Assembly: GCA_949358305.1 (NCBI GenBank)
Contig: OX442314.1
Span: 36,679,211-36,739,210 of the forward strand
DNA: 60,000 bases
Reading direction: 5' to 3'
DNA from: Strigamia acuminata
Lineage: Eukaryota > Arthropoda > Chilopoda > Geophilomorpha > Linotaeniidae
Shown here: one piece after another, positions 1 to 10,213 of the stretch
How the letters are laid out: every line of letters begins with the position of its first letter
How positions within the stretch are numbered: position 1 is the first letter of the stretch
Made by a program: the position numbers and the translations under genes
Notes under the pieces: model-generated
What the model saw: the letters and a program-made list of their open reading frames with translations, nothing else
Told to the model about the DNA's origin: nothing
Database searches by the model: none

Positions 1-134
1 CTATGACACAGTAATCATACACTTGACATAATATTTTAAACTAAAAATAAACACTGCAAAAGACTTAAATTTAACACACCCATATATTATGGCAAACAAT
101 ATTACATAAAAACAATGCTGATTAATGAGTTGAA

Positions 135-319
135 TTAGTTCGGAGTTGGGGTCGTGCATTGTTTGAAAATGGCTGCAATTAGGTCAGCCTGCGTATAAAT
201 CTTCTGCGACGGAATCTCCTCCTCGGCCATCATTGGTTCATCTTTTTTCGGTGGTTCAGTCTCTTCCACTACGTGGACTCTTTTCGCCGCCCATTCCTTC
301 GGCCAATCTTCGCGCACTA
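135..319 (-). CDS. Candidate 3'-terminal exon, unrecognised gene
   Basis: An open frame of about 60 codons on the minus strand ends in a stop at 135. It is preceded (in + coordinates just above 319) by an AG that could be a splice acceptor after an AT-rich stretch. The peptide is charged and soluble, begins near REDWPKEWAAK and ends near DLIAAIFKQ; I do not recognise a family. It has no in-frame ATG near its beginning, so if real it is the last exon of a gene whose first exon may be at 1020-1103. The phases of the two candidate exons do not match directly, so another exon or a wrong boundary must be involved. Confidence 0.25.
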
Positions 320-529
320 CTTTTTATAGACCAAAAAATGCATTTTTAAAGCAAATATAAACTTTTAAAGACCAAAAAATGCATTTTAAAACCAAAAAAA
401 AGATCCTTATAGACCAAGAAAGCATTTTTTTGTGTAGAAATATACTTATAAAACGCAATGTCAATTTTGCTCATTCGTTGGCCAAAGGTTTGTTGTATTT
501 CTTTGCTAACGTTTCGGCAACGTCAGAAT

Positions 530-652
530 TTATCACACACCATGCAAAACTTCCTGTAACTAAACAGCAAAAACAATAAATGTATCCAAATTTATCACCC
601 ACCATGCAAAACTTCCTGTAACTCAACTGCAAATTCGAAAAATGCATCCAAA
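530..652. repeat. Two-copy direct repeat, about 60 bp
   Basis: The block TATCACACACCATGCAAAAC and what follows it (530-590) recurs almost unchanged at 591-652. It lies in the AT-rich stretch 320-1019, which also repeats a shorter motif around ATAGACCAAAAAATGCATTT (about 325-415). I see no gene in that stretch other than the flanking candidate exons. Confidence 0.6.
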
Positions 653-1019
653 CTATTTTACATTTTTAATCAGGAATAAATAGATCATGACACGGGATTT
701 TTTCAGTTACAGAAAAATATTTTTTAGTCACAAAATCAACCGGGGTGGACCTGGTATTATTTGCATCAGCATAATAAACTAGAAATAAAAAAATAAAAAA
801 TAAATACCAGTAGATAAATAAAGAAAAATAAATTAAACTTGCTTCTTAAGCCAAATCCAGTAAAGAAAAAAATCGTAGCTATTAATATCAGCTTAACCAA
901 CCAGTTGGTTATCAAAATTATTTTACATATCTAAGAGAAAATAACTTTATTTTTATTTTTATTTTTTTTTTTTTTTCATCTAAGAATTTAAAATTTTTAA
1001 AAAAAATAAAAAACTTTAC

Positions 1020-1103
1020 CATAATTGCCTTGAGAACCAAAGTTGGGGTTTCCAATTTGCTAACACCATCTTCATTTTCGATATTTATAACCACGTCTGT
1101 CAT
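1020..1103 (-). CDS. Candidate first coding exon, unrecognised gene
   Basis: On the minus strand an ATG at 1103 opens 28 codons (beginning MTDVVINIENEDG) that end at a consensus-like splice donor GTAAAG (1014-1019). Beyond the donor the frame turns into lysine and phenylalanine codons from AT-rich sequence, as expected for an intron. The exon has mixed codon use unlike its AT-rich surroundings. It may belong with the candidate terminal exon at 135-319, although the phases do not join without a further exon. Function unknown. Confidence 0.28.
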
Positions 1104-1615
1104 TTTTTGGGTTCAAAACAGAAAAAATAAAGAGAAGGAGTGAATATGAAAATGTTTGTTTTCAACAAGCAGGAAACTGAAACGAGGAAATAAAGGTATC
1201 GTAACAGAAGAGAAGGGGAGAAAAACCCATACTATTCCCACCTAAGACACATTCATTTCAACCAATGGAAATCAGAGAAACCTTTTTTAATTTTTTAATT
1301 TTTTTAATTTTTTTTTTTTTTTTAAATTTTTAAAAAGTACACGGCAAACCTCAATCTGCTCCACTGAAAGAAACGAAGCAAGTTACACCGAAATTTGACT
1401 TTGAATTTGAAGCTGTCTCGTTCCCGCCATTGCTCGAGATGGGTTTTTCCACCGTATTTGTTTTGTTTGGGGTGGTGGTTTCTGTGTGACAATAATGTTG
1501 GTTGCGGTTTGTTGAAGATTTGTTGAATTTGGTTGTGATTTGTTAAATTTTAGTCTGATTTCGTTAAAAAGTAGTCAAATGTGATCGGAGTTCGTTAGAA
1601 AGAAGTCAAATTTGA
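1104..1615. other. Non-coding stretch
   Basis: This holds a T-rich run (1280-1335) and a G/T-rich stretch (1490-1610) with several imperfect repeats of GATTTGTTGAATTTG. It may include the 5' region of the candidate minus-strand gene below 1103. I see no reading frame or RNA gene in it. Confidence 0.4.
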
Positions 1616-2341
1616 TTGCAATTTGACAAAGTGGAGAAATTACTGAACGAGTGCGCCGAGGCGTTTGCTAAGAAAATCCACGTCGCGTCGCCCATCGCTA
1701 AGATTCTACACCGCACTCGCAAATGGGCCGTCGGAGATGTCGTACAAGATGTAGACGCTTTATTAATCGATGCCCGAATCAAACCTTCACCCACGGATCC
1801 CAATTCGCACGTATCGACTCCCGGCGAGCGTCCTGTGGGCTTCGAACCGTTCGCGGCACCCGAATTCCCACGCTTTCAGTGCGGACAATCGTTTTGCATC
1901 TCGTGCTGTCTCGAAGGCGTTTCGACCGAAACCGAATGCATGCACACGAATTGCAAGATCCTCGTGCCCCTAGATTTCGGATTAGACGTTTTGCGAAAAT
2001 CGAATCTCCGATATATACGCAACTATTTCGCGTCGCCCATCGACAAAATTCAACTCCGCTATCGCAATCGCCATTGGGCCAATCGCAATTGGACCGTCGG
2101 AGATGTCGACCAAGATGTAGACAATTTATTAATCGATTCCCGAATCGAACTTTCACCCACGAAACCCGATTGGCACGTATCGACGCCCGACGAGCGTCCG
2201 GTGTGCTTCGAATCGTTCGCGGCACCCGAATTCCCACGCTTGCAGTGCGAACATTCGGTTTGCATCTCGTGCTGTCTCGAAATGCAAACGAAAATTAGAA
2301 TGTTACCGGTACTGTTCAAAAACGTAGTGAGTTTTATTTAA
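1616..2341 (+). pseudogene. Decayed, internally duplicated copy of the RBR ligase gene
   Basis: The reading frame matches the N-terminal half of the intact RBR gene at 15370-16788: the helical lead-in (residues about 53-110 there), the start of RING1 and the run to the DFGLDILRK region. The same N-terminal part then starts again at about 2030 inside the same frame, so the copy is an imperfect tandem duplication of one segment. The first RING1 cysteines are damaged in the first copy (CPVC reads RPVG), the HF..Q segment after the RING cysteines is deleted, and IBR, RING2 and the Ariadne region are absent. The 3' flank (2293-2410) also matches the 3' flank of the intact gene (16785-16960). That the frame stays open over 241 codons suggests the copy is young or that the fragment is still translated; a ligase it cannot be. 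Confidence 0.8.
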
Positions 2342-2370
2342 TTTTTTTGCGATTTAATTAGAATATTTGT

Positions 2371-2670
2371 TACTAGTTATTATTGTATTTTCAATTTGGC
2401 TTTTCATAAAAATAAAAGAATGAAAAAAATAAATTTGATTCTTCTTTGGTTATTGATGGTACCAACGGCCCAACACAGCCAAACGGTTAAGAAATTGTCG
2501 AGTATTAAGTCAAATATTAGAAATTAAAAGATAAAACAGTTTGAATCACTAAATTGTCATAGTTTGTAAGGTATAATAATAAGGAAAGTTCAAGGGAAAC
2601 TAGCCAAAGAAAATGGATCGAATTACACCATGGGAGCCATTCGAAGACCTACGACAAACAGGGAGGAAAA
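2371..2670. repeat. Segmental duplicate A (partner of 9625-9945)
   Basis: About 300 bp here match 9625-9945 in the same orientation, including the stretches CAGCCAAACGGTTAAGAAAT and ACCTACGACAAACAGGGAGG. Both copies lie just 3' of remnants of the RBR ligase gene family, so the duplicated unit was probably the ligase gene plus its downstream neighbour. Within copy A the short candidate coding start seen in copy B is disrupted. Confidence 0.75.
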
Positions 2671-4059
2671 GTTTCTGGTTGACCCTCTTTCATCAATCAA
2701 AAGTCCAGTACTTTATTTATCAATCAACACAGTATTTAACATTTTAAATTTCCTGGTACTAGGGGGAGTTGCAGCTACGCTCTGGTGGGAACAACTGTCA
2801 TTAACGATCTGACGTTGATTCCAACCAATAGTGATGCTTTATCGTTGGCACAGCAACAGTCACGAGTGTGCTCTTCATTCCATATTCCATTTCGCGAGCG
2901 TTGTCGGATTCGGTTCGGTATTTTTCACAATTTCTTTTTTTTTATTGTGTTTTTGAAGAATTTTATCGACGGTGATGAAGAAACTGGTTTTCGAGTGTGT
3001 TTTGAGTCGATGGTTTGGTTTAAGTTGATGTTTGTTGATTTCTTCATGTGTGAAAATATTTGGATTCCATTTTAGGCCTAATAGATAGGAAATACTCTGT
3101 AACACTTTTTTCCACTTGTCTGCGTTTGAATTTGTTCAAATAGATAGAGAATTTTATTGAATGATTTATTATGATATGCAAAAGCGGAATGAGAGAAGGC
3201 ATTTATTTAATTGAAAAAATGATAATTTTTAACTTTGCTCTGGGTACGGAGCAATAGTGCTGGTACCATTGCTTATGGAATCGCCAGAATAGCAAATACT
3301 GTATCCTTTCTGAGCTAAATTTAAATGGGACTTTGTTTTCTAAAACCAAATTAAGTTTCCATCATATCTGTAACAAAGCGGCATAGAGCTTAACTAGTCC
3401 AATCTGTTTTAAAACATCGACAACTTTGGATGGGTTGCCCAAAACGGTGCAATTAGCCACTAATATTTTGTATATTTCCATATACTGTCGGTAAATCCTT
3501 TCTGTCAAGAATTTGTCTGGTCTGGAGGATTGGCAAAATCCTCTACCATGTATTGGACACGTGAGAAGTTATTTCCATTCCATAATCAACTACGGTTAAT
3601 ATATTATCTTGTGAAATCCAAATGAGAAGACCCAAGATCGCTATTTGTAATGGTTTTTCATTGTTCTTTATCCCTTTACTATAAGCTTTTAGTTGCTGAA
3701 GTTCCGATGTCAAGCTTATCCACCCTTTGGTGGCTTTTGTGTTTATTGGTTCTGATCATGTTTTCGGAATTGTGTAGGTTCCGCAAACTACTTTCTTCTT
3801 CCTACAGCGTCGTCAATGAAAACATTATACTTTGCTCTAGTCACTCTAAGGTTGATCTCTAAGGTTGATCTCTTCCTTCGCTATGGTAGCCAGGGTTGGC
3901 TTCAATCAATGTTGGTGCCCTGCTCTGTTTTTGGTGTGGAATGGACAAATCGTCTTTGATGCATTCGTTAGGCATTAGCATGTGACTGGTATGGTCTTCG
4001 CTAGTGCAAACAGGGGACTGAAGACACTAGTTTGGGACGCATACTCACGTAAATAACGA
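2671..4059. other. Non-coding stretch, nothing recognised
   Basis: Only short open frames occur, none with recognisable similarity. A T-rich patch lies at 2925-2950. No terminal repeats, tRNA boxes or element boundaries were found by eye. Confidence 0.4.
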
Positions 4060-4390
4060 GAACTCCCCTAATATTGGTTGTTTGGCCTTTATTAACGTTG
4101 TCTAGGGGTATGGGGAATCCCGTTACACGTTGCGGGGGTGCCACGAAGGCACGCCGCACCGGCAACCGACCCGTCACACACTGGGCGCATCCGCTCATGG
4201 AGGCTGCACTATGGAATCCGCCATAGTACTGAGGATCAACGTGGTGAATGGTGAGGAGTACAGAGATCAACCCGGGACACGTCTTGTCCCTCACCCACAG
4301 AAGGGATGACCTTTGGGGCCGTACGGCGGTGTGTGGCAGTGCCGCTGGCCACTGGGGTGGCCAAGCGGTCACTGGGGTGGCCAAGCGGTC
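4060..4390. repeat. GC-rich repeat with 20-bp tandem unit
   Basis: This block is much more GC-rich than its surroundings. It contains TTGTCTAGGGGTATG (4096-4110), which recurs at about 18992-19006 upstream of the Copia gag remnant, and ends with two exact copies of ACTGGGGTGGCCAAGCGGTC (4351-4370 and 4371-4390). It is plausibly an LTR or leader fragment of the same Copia-type family, but I could not find both ends. The following 4391-4835 holds no recognisable gene. Confidence 0.45.
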
Positions 4391-4835
4391 ACAAGCACTT
4401 GGTCTAATTCAAAGGTGGGAATTGTCGTGTGCGAAATGTCAAAGATTAATATCGTCTTGAAGGGTGTAAAAATGTAAACGTGAATGTAATCTAAATTAAG
4501 GAAATTAATTGTTAGAAACATATAAAATATAATGTGCCCACATGGCGGCTGCCTCCACCGGCACTCCGAAGAAAGTGATTCACAGAATAACACAGAATGG
4601 CCACTCCGCCCACGGCGTTTGATGTTGACTGAAGTCATTGTTGCGTCACATCGACTGCAGCGCGATCAGTGGCGGCGATGGTGGTTACACGGCAGCAGAC
4701 AACAAACAAGCAGGGAATGGCTTTAAATTTTTGTTTGGAAGTTTCAAATGGAGTTCAAAACATAATTACTCGAAGATATGTTTGCTAAACTATATATTTA
4801 TTCACTGACTAGTAGTTTATCAATATTTTCTTTAC

Positions 4836-5672
4836 TTATTTGAGACATTTCTCATTCCTCAAAATTCGTTTCGCAGAGATCCAATGTGCTTCACGGGGTT
4901 GGTTGAGCCATTGAGACAAGAAGGAAACGGGAATTGCAATGTTGGGTCTAGTTCCTTGACCTAAATAGAGTAATGCTCCTATCAGTTCCCGATAAGGTTT
5001 ATCTTTGGCATCTGGTCCCAATGGATAACCCGGAACCGGAAGTTCTAATCTCTGAGATGGGTCCATAGGTGTATTAAATGTTCTCGACCCAGTAAGTCCA
5101 AAGCGTTCGCCCAACTCTCTAATATACTTGGTTTGGTCCAGTGTAATTGTACTTTTATTTAAGTCTTGATCAATACGGATGCCTAATAAGGTTTCAATCT
5201 TCCCCAGATCAATGACTCGGATACGCTGACGAATCTTTGTCATTAGCTTACTCAACAACTTTGGGTTATTGTCCAACGTTAATAAGTGGTCGACATATGT
5301 TGCTAAAATAATTATCGACGTACCCAGAAAATACAAGTATACACATTGTTCGGTTGGATGTTTCACAAATTCTGACTTTAGTAAATCCTTCTCCAGTGTG
5401 ACGTGCCATGCTCGGCCAGCCTGAGAAAAGCCATATATGGCTTTCTTGAGCTAGCACACTTTGTCCGGACTGAGGTCAATGCCCTCGGGTAACTCCATAA
5501 AAACAGTCTCTTGGAGTAGTGCGTGTAAGTATGCTGTTTCTACGTCATGATGTCGCACTCTTAATCCGTGGGCAGCCAATGCCATCAGAATACGTATTGT
5601 TGTTAGTTCCAATTCCAAATTAACCCTGATTATGGGAAAGAAATGCAAACGTATTCCATTACGAAAATTCAC
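4836..5672 (-). pseudogene. Ty1/Copia reverse transcriptase remnant
   Basis: Minus-strand frames together cover the Copia RT: the segment with HHDVETAYLHALL (5672-5451) is followed, after a stop and a frame change, by the palm region with LATYVDHLL in place of the catalytic YVDDLL, then by the connection and RNase H lead-in (RELIGALLYLGQGTRPNI, about 4836-5030). Loss of the second catalytic aspartate, an in-frame stop near 5451 and a frameshift show the gene is dead. Integrase is missing between this and the protease remnant at 6220-6432; 5673-6219 is AT-rich and carries nothing I recognise. In life the element would have made a Gag-Pol polyprotein in virus-like particles. Confidence 0.8.
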
Positions 5673-6219
5673 ACAATGAGTATTGTTTTATTTACAACAG
5701 TTCAATTTTGTATACACGCATTTCCATAGTTACAAACTAATCAGTTATAAATCAATTAACCAACATAATTGTAACCCGATCGTTTTCTTTTGCTATCTTT
5801 GAATTCTTTCTCACTTATTCGCGAAAAAACTGGTTCAAATTAAATCTTGAATTATTAAATTAATTAAATTAAACACCTAAAGAGAAAATCTGGACCGATG
5901 AAAGGGACAAATTTGTCTGAGGTGATTTCTTTTAACGAGAAAAAAAAATAGATATAACCTAATGTTTCAGGCGGATATAACATAAGGTTTCACACACAGG
6001 TCTAAACTTAAAAATGTTTATTCAGTGCACAATGCTGTTTTTATTAAACAGATAAATTGTCATTACAAAAATTATTAAATACAAAAATACTTGCAACTTA
6101 CAGCGCCTTAACACTAGGTCTATCCCAGAAATAAAACTCTTGACGACGATAACGTTCCAACTCATCATTAGGAATATGCTCATTATAAATATTTCAAATA
6201 AATATTGGCAGAATCCTCT

Positions 6220-6432
6220 TCATCTTGTGCGTTGATAGCGAGTACTGATCGTGTTAGCGTTTGCTGTAGATCGAGACGTCATCAAATCCTCCTTAGCGGT
6301 ATGGGCTTCACCTCGGTACTTTTCAAAATCAGCCAAAAACTCACGATGTGACGTCATGTGAGGCGTTGTTCCTGAGTCTAGCAGCCATTCTGTCCGTCCT
6401 TGGTCGTCCAATGATTTGACCATTGAAAACAT
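6220..6432 (-). pseudogene. Ty1/Copia protease remnant
   Basis: A 70-codon minus-strand frame carries WLLDSGTTPHMTSHREFL, the Copia aspartic-protease motif (LDSGxxxHM). It is the upstream part of the same element whose reverse transcriptase remnant lies at 4836-5672; on the minus strand the order protease then RT is right, but integrase is missing and gag is not seen. The frame breaks off after about 55 meaningful residues. Confidence 0.75.
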
Positions 6433-6627
6433 ACATTGGTTGTTTGTGAGCCAATGGCTCGCATTTTGGTGGAAAATGTCTCAAGCCACCTCGTCTGGAA
6501 CAGGGTGTGTCGTAGCTTCGATTAATTTTGAAAACTTGATGTAAGAATTTGTTGACAAGATATAGATTGTGATTAATGTTTAGCAGTGTGTTTAGCAGTT
6601 TGAAATTAGCATTAATATCGTACTCTC

Positions 6628-6746
6628 ACAACGTTATCTCGACGTATTTATTGGAGAGTCGATAATAAATGAGCTTGACGAATCGAACGGTGAACGTTTA
6701 TGTAGTTATCGTTCCAATAACGTTTCCTTGAAGTTGTCGTATAAAA
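6628..6746 (+). promoter_or_regulatory. Putative core promoter of the CUL5-like gene
   Basis: A TATAAAA box (6740-6746) lies 94 bp before the ATG at 6834. Upstream is ACAACGTTAT (6628-6637), identical to the 10-mer before the RBR ligase gene (15231-15240) and before the relic at 9571-9580. The arrangement is seen in the sequence; promoter function is inferred. Confidence 0.45.
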
Positions 6747-6833
6747 AGAGCAAGAATCACTTATCAAATCATTCGTCTTCAGTATCTTCCGCATCTTCAG
6801 TACTGCAATTACTTGCTCTAATATTCGATCGAA

Positions 6834-8813
6834 ATGGCAATTCCTACATGTGAAACTGAATTCCAAGCCGTAAAGCTTCCGTTGATTAGCGAGATTACTT
6901 TCAAAATGTTGCAGCGAGAATGTGTAACTTCCGACGAATGGTCGCTTTTATTTCAAATGGTGCACAAAGGTTGTGTGACGTACGATAGAGAAGAATCAAT
7001 ATACGACAGCGCGAAAGAAACCGTTAAAACCACCATTAACCGTACGCTGGAAAAAATCGAAATCCATCACGAAGACGAAGCGTTGATCAAAGCGTACGTC
7101 GCCGAATGGGGAAAATTCTTCGAAGATAGTGGAAACCTGTCAAAACCGTTCGAGCCGTTGAAGATTAAGAAATGGGAACACGATGCGAATGACTTCAATG
7201 TGCCCAAGTTGATGCTGGAGTCATGGAACAACGATATTTTCATCAAACTTGCGCCCAGCGTGCACGCGAGCGCGATGAATCTAATCGACGCAGAAAGGAA
7301 CGGCAAAGTGGGCGATCCAATCTTAATAACGAAATTACGCGTGTCCGACATAGACGCGTGCACCGTTGACAGCGACAAGTATTTTAATTACCGAGAAATA
7401 TTCGTAAAAGCTTATATCGACAGGACGCGGGCGTTTTATCAAAAAAAAGTGGCCGAGGTGTCGATGGCCAGCGGAGTCGTGGATTACATGAAATATGCGG
7501 ATAGGAGATTTGTCGAAGAAATAAAGCGCGCGGACAAATATTTGAAGTCCGATTGGGATGAGACAACTTCGCTTACGAAAGAGTGCGCCGATCTGTTGGT
7601 GGTGCCCGTCCAGGACACGATTTTATCCGAACTCATAGAGATGATAAAGAGGAACGACATCGAGAATCTGCAGCGGATGTTTCGCTTGATGGATCGCACC
7701 ACCGACGGCATCGCGGCCATGTTGAAGGAACTGGAAAAGTTCACCGTGGACACGTGTTTGGCGGACTTGTTGGTCGCGGCAGAAACGGTCGTCGACAATT
7801 CCGACAAGTATGTGCAACGACTCATCGATCTGTTCAACCGGTTCAGCGAATTGATCGAAGCAGCTTTCGAAAACGACGCGCGATTCCTTTCTTCGAGGGA
7901 CAGGGCGTTCGGAATAATCGTCAACGACACGGCCATCTTTAAATTGGAACTGCGGGTGAGAAACAAAACTTCGGCCGAGTCGAAATGCCCCGAGTTGTTG
8001 GCCAACTACTGCGACTTGTTGTTACGGAAGTCGCCAATGAGCAAGAAACTCACTTCGGCGGACGTCGACAGCAAGTTGAAAGACGCCGTTGTGCTGCTCA
8101 AATACGTATCGAACAAAGACGTTTACATGATCTATTACAAGTCGCATTTGACGAGGCGTTTGCTCTTGGACACGTCGACTGATCTGGACAAAGAAGGAGA
8201 GATGGTCGGCTGGTTGAAAGAGATCGGGATGCCGGCCGAATACGTCTCCAGGGCCTCGAAGATGTTCAACGACATTCAATTGAGCGTCGATTTCAATCGC
8301 GACTTCAGAGAATCGAATCCGAAAATCAAAGACTCGATCAACGTCAAGGTTTTCACTTCCACCGCTTTGTCGCGACCGGGAAACAAGATGGCCGTGATGC
8401 TGCCGCTCGAATTGGAGGATTACGTGTGCGAGATGGAGAAATTTTACGACACCAAGTTCAGTGGAAGGAAATTAACTTGGGACCATCAATTGTCGACTGC
8501 GACGATAACTTTCTTGAATGCGGTTGGTAAGTTCGATCTTGACGTGACGACGTTCCAAATGGAGAGTAGAGAGGCGGAGAACGAAGAGATCGTGCAATTG
8601 AGGGAGCTGAGGCTGCAAGAAGCGCTCATCCGTGTTGCGAAGACGAGGAAGACTATTGCGAGCGATCAGTTGCAGATGGAGTTGGTGGTATTGTTGAAAA
8701 ACATGTTTGTGCCCACCAAGAGGATGATCAAGGAGCAAGTCGAATGGTGCATCGAAAATAATTACTTGGGGAGAGATCCGTCCGATTTCAACACATTATT
8801 TTACATTGCTTAA
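6834..8813 (+). CDS. CUL5-like cullin, intronless, internally deleted
   Basis: A 659-residue cullin closest by motif to CUL5. In CUL5 the N-terminal cullin repeats bind Elongin-BC/SOCS-box receptors and the C-terminal half binds RBX2; the whole is the scaffold of a ubiquitin ligase. Visible landmarks are the N-terminal repeats (from about residue 25), YMKYADRRFVEEIKRADKYL, CPELLANYCDLLLRKSPMSK, the cullin-homology block with YYKSHLTRRLL and GMPAEYVSR, and the final winged helix (about 576-659) ending FNTLFYIA. After LDVTTFQ (residue 575) the protein jumps directly to the segment that in CUL5 follows about 100 residues later, so part of the cullin-homology C-terminal domain is missing. The neddylation-site lysine appears kept (K603 in IRVAKTRK). 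There are no introns, which suggests a retrocopy. The start is the first ATG, 94 bp after a TATA box. Family call sure; activity uncertain. Confidence 0.9.
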   Translation: MAIPTCETEFQAVKLPLISEITFKMLQRECVTSDEWSLLFQMVHKGCVTYDREESIYDSAKETVKTTINRTLEKIEIHHEDEALIKAYVAEWGKFFEDSGNLSKPFEPLKIKKWEHDANDFNVPKLMLESWNNDIFIKLAPSVHASAMNLIDAERNGKVGDPILITKLRVSDIDACTVDSDKYFNYREIFVKAYIDRTRAFYQKKVAEVSMASGVVDYMKYADRRFVEEIKRADKYLKSDWDETTSLTKECADLLVVPVQDTILSELIEMIKRNDIENLQRMFRLMDRTTDGIAAMLKELEKFTVDTCLADLLVAAETVVDNSDKYVQRLIDLFNRFSELIEAAFENDARFLSSRDRAFGIIVNDTAIFKLELRVRNKTSAESKCPELLANYCDLLLRKSPMSKKLTSADVDSKLKDAVVLLKYVSNKDVYMIYYKSHLTRRLLLDTSTDLDKEGEMVGWLKEIGMPAEYVSRASKMFNDIQLSVDFNRDFRESNPKIKDSINVKVFTSTALSRPGNKMAVMLPLELEDYVCEMEKFYDTKFSGRKLTWDHQLSTATITFLNAVGKFDLDVTTFQMESREAENEEIVQLRELRLQEALIRVAKTRKTIASDQLQMELVVLLKNMFVPTKRMIKEQVEWCIENNYLGRDPSDFNTLFYIA

Positions 8814-9570
8814 GTTCTCTTTTGTTTGATTTTCACATTTTTGCTACATTTTTTGATTGAATCACATTATAAAAATTAATAAAATTAAAAAAATATATAT
8901 TTATATACATTTCAAAGTATTGCAAGTTTATTTGAATTGAAACACTTTATTTATTACTTATGGAATTAACAACATTAATGCTAATTAATTTCAACAACAT
9001 TAATGCTAATTAATTTTAACAACATTTCTCTAAAACATTATATTGCATAAATACATCAAAAAATTAATTTTTACAAAAGTAGTTTGGTAGCAATAAATAA
9101 AAATAAAACTTTTGTTATTTCATATTTGATCACTGAATATGTTTTTTGCTGTTTATTACTGAGGGAATTATCCCTCTCGACTACCGTACGTAGTAAAGCT
9201 TAAAGAAGAGAACAGTGCCCACAAAATGGCAACTCCCGGTCTGACGTGAGGCCCAACACGGCACTTTAGTGGCCGGCCTGTATATCAAAACGACGAGATT
9301 TGAAATGGATATAAATCAATATTTTAAACATATTTTAGGACATTTTATGATATATGACATATGACATATTTTATGACATAATAGCTTGCTATATCTCCAA
9401 ATAAAGATTATCTTTAATCAGTATTTTATCTTTAATAATACAAAAAAAAAACTAAGGAAATAACTTTAAAAAGTCAATACAACAAAACAAACTTGTTTGG
9501 AATACAGGGCCAAGAATTTTTAATTATAAAACTGAATCCAAGGAATCCGTTAAATTATGATTACGTCAGT
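8814..9570. other. AT-rich 3' flank and non-coding DNA
   Basis: AATAAAA-type signals lie shortly after the cullin stop (about 8877-8895). A 22-bp direct repeat, AACATTAATGCTAATTAATT, occurs at about 8970-9020. A GC-richer patch at 9170-9290 has no readable gene. Confidence 0.4.
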
Positions 9571-9967
9571 ACAACGTTATAAAACGAAGTTTTTCTTGTC
9601 ATCATTGACTGGATAATAAATACCGGTAGTTATGATTGTATTTACGCTTTTGCTTTTCATAGAAATAAAAGAGGACTTATGAAAAAAATAAATGTGGTTG
9701 TTCTTTGGTTATTGAAACATGATGGTCAACCAAACGATCCAACACAGCCAAACGGTTAAGAAATTGTCAAATATTCCAAACATTAGAAATTAAATGATAA
9801 AAAACAGTTAAAATCACTAAATTCTCATAGTTTGTAAGGTATAATAATAAGGAAAGTTCAAGGGAAACTGCTCAAAGAAAATGTGGTTTGGCGCCGCTGG
9901 ATCGAGTTACACCGTGCGGACCTACGACAAACAGGGAGGAAAAGTCTATAGCGTCTCACTTGTGCCA
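9571..9967 (+). repeat. Relic of RBR-gene flanks; segmental duplicate B
   Basis: ACAACGTTATAAAACGAAGT (9571-9590) matches the promoter region of the intact RBR gene (15231-15250). Soon after comes sequence matching the 3' flank of that gene and then duplicate A (2371-2670). The coding part between has been lost, so this is a promoter-to-3'-flank deletion copy. From 9882 a short open frame (beginning MWFGAAGSSYTVRTYD) could be a first exon of the downstream neighbour, but I do not recognise it, and the Gypsy element at 9973 splits the locus. Confidence 0.6.
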
Positions 9968-9972
9968 TACAC

Positions 9973-10101
9973 TGTAATGTTCATGTAAATAATTAGGAGA
10001 ATGACCACTGGAGGGCGCTGGGCGCAGGTCACGTGGTCATTAAGAATAAAGAGTCAGTTGGGTTTTAACCACCAAACCGTGTGCATCTTTCCGACGTTAA
10101 A
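9973..10101 (+). repeat. 5' LTR of Gypsy 1
   Basis: 129 bp, matching 14584-14712 except for the penultimate base (A here, C in the 3' LTR). It contains AATAAAG (about 10045), which may serve as the polyadenylation signal. Very short for a Ty3/Gypsy LTR. Confidence 0.93.
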
Positions 10102-10119
10102 TTGGCGACGAGTAAAATA
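10102..10119 (+). other. Putative primer binding site of Gypsy 1
   Basis: TTGGCGACGAG follows the 5' LTR directly. The same 11 bases follow the 5' LTR of the unrelated-sequence Gypsy 2 (52872-52882), which supports a shared priming site. I could not identify the tRNA. Confidence 0.6.
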
Positions 10120-10213
10120 ATGACAGTTGTGAGTGTATAAAGGACAAATTGTGCGAACTAACGTGGATTACGACGGAACGTGTGGGACTGAATGAACGTG
10201 AGTGGACATAAAT

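Noticed and set aside
1779-2237. 152-codon minus-strand ORF over the RBR pseudogene
   Set aside because: It is the antisense shadow of the plus-strand frame that matches the intact ligase; arginine-rich shadows also occur opposite 15444-16371.
4001-4726. Proline/arginine-rich ORFs around 4.0-4.7 kb
   Set aside because: They lie in a GC-rich repeat block shared with Copia-associated DNA, overlap on both strands and carry no motif.
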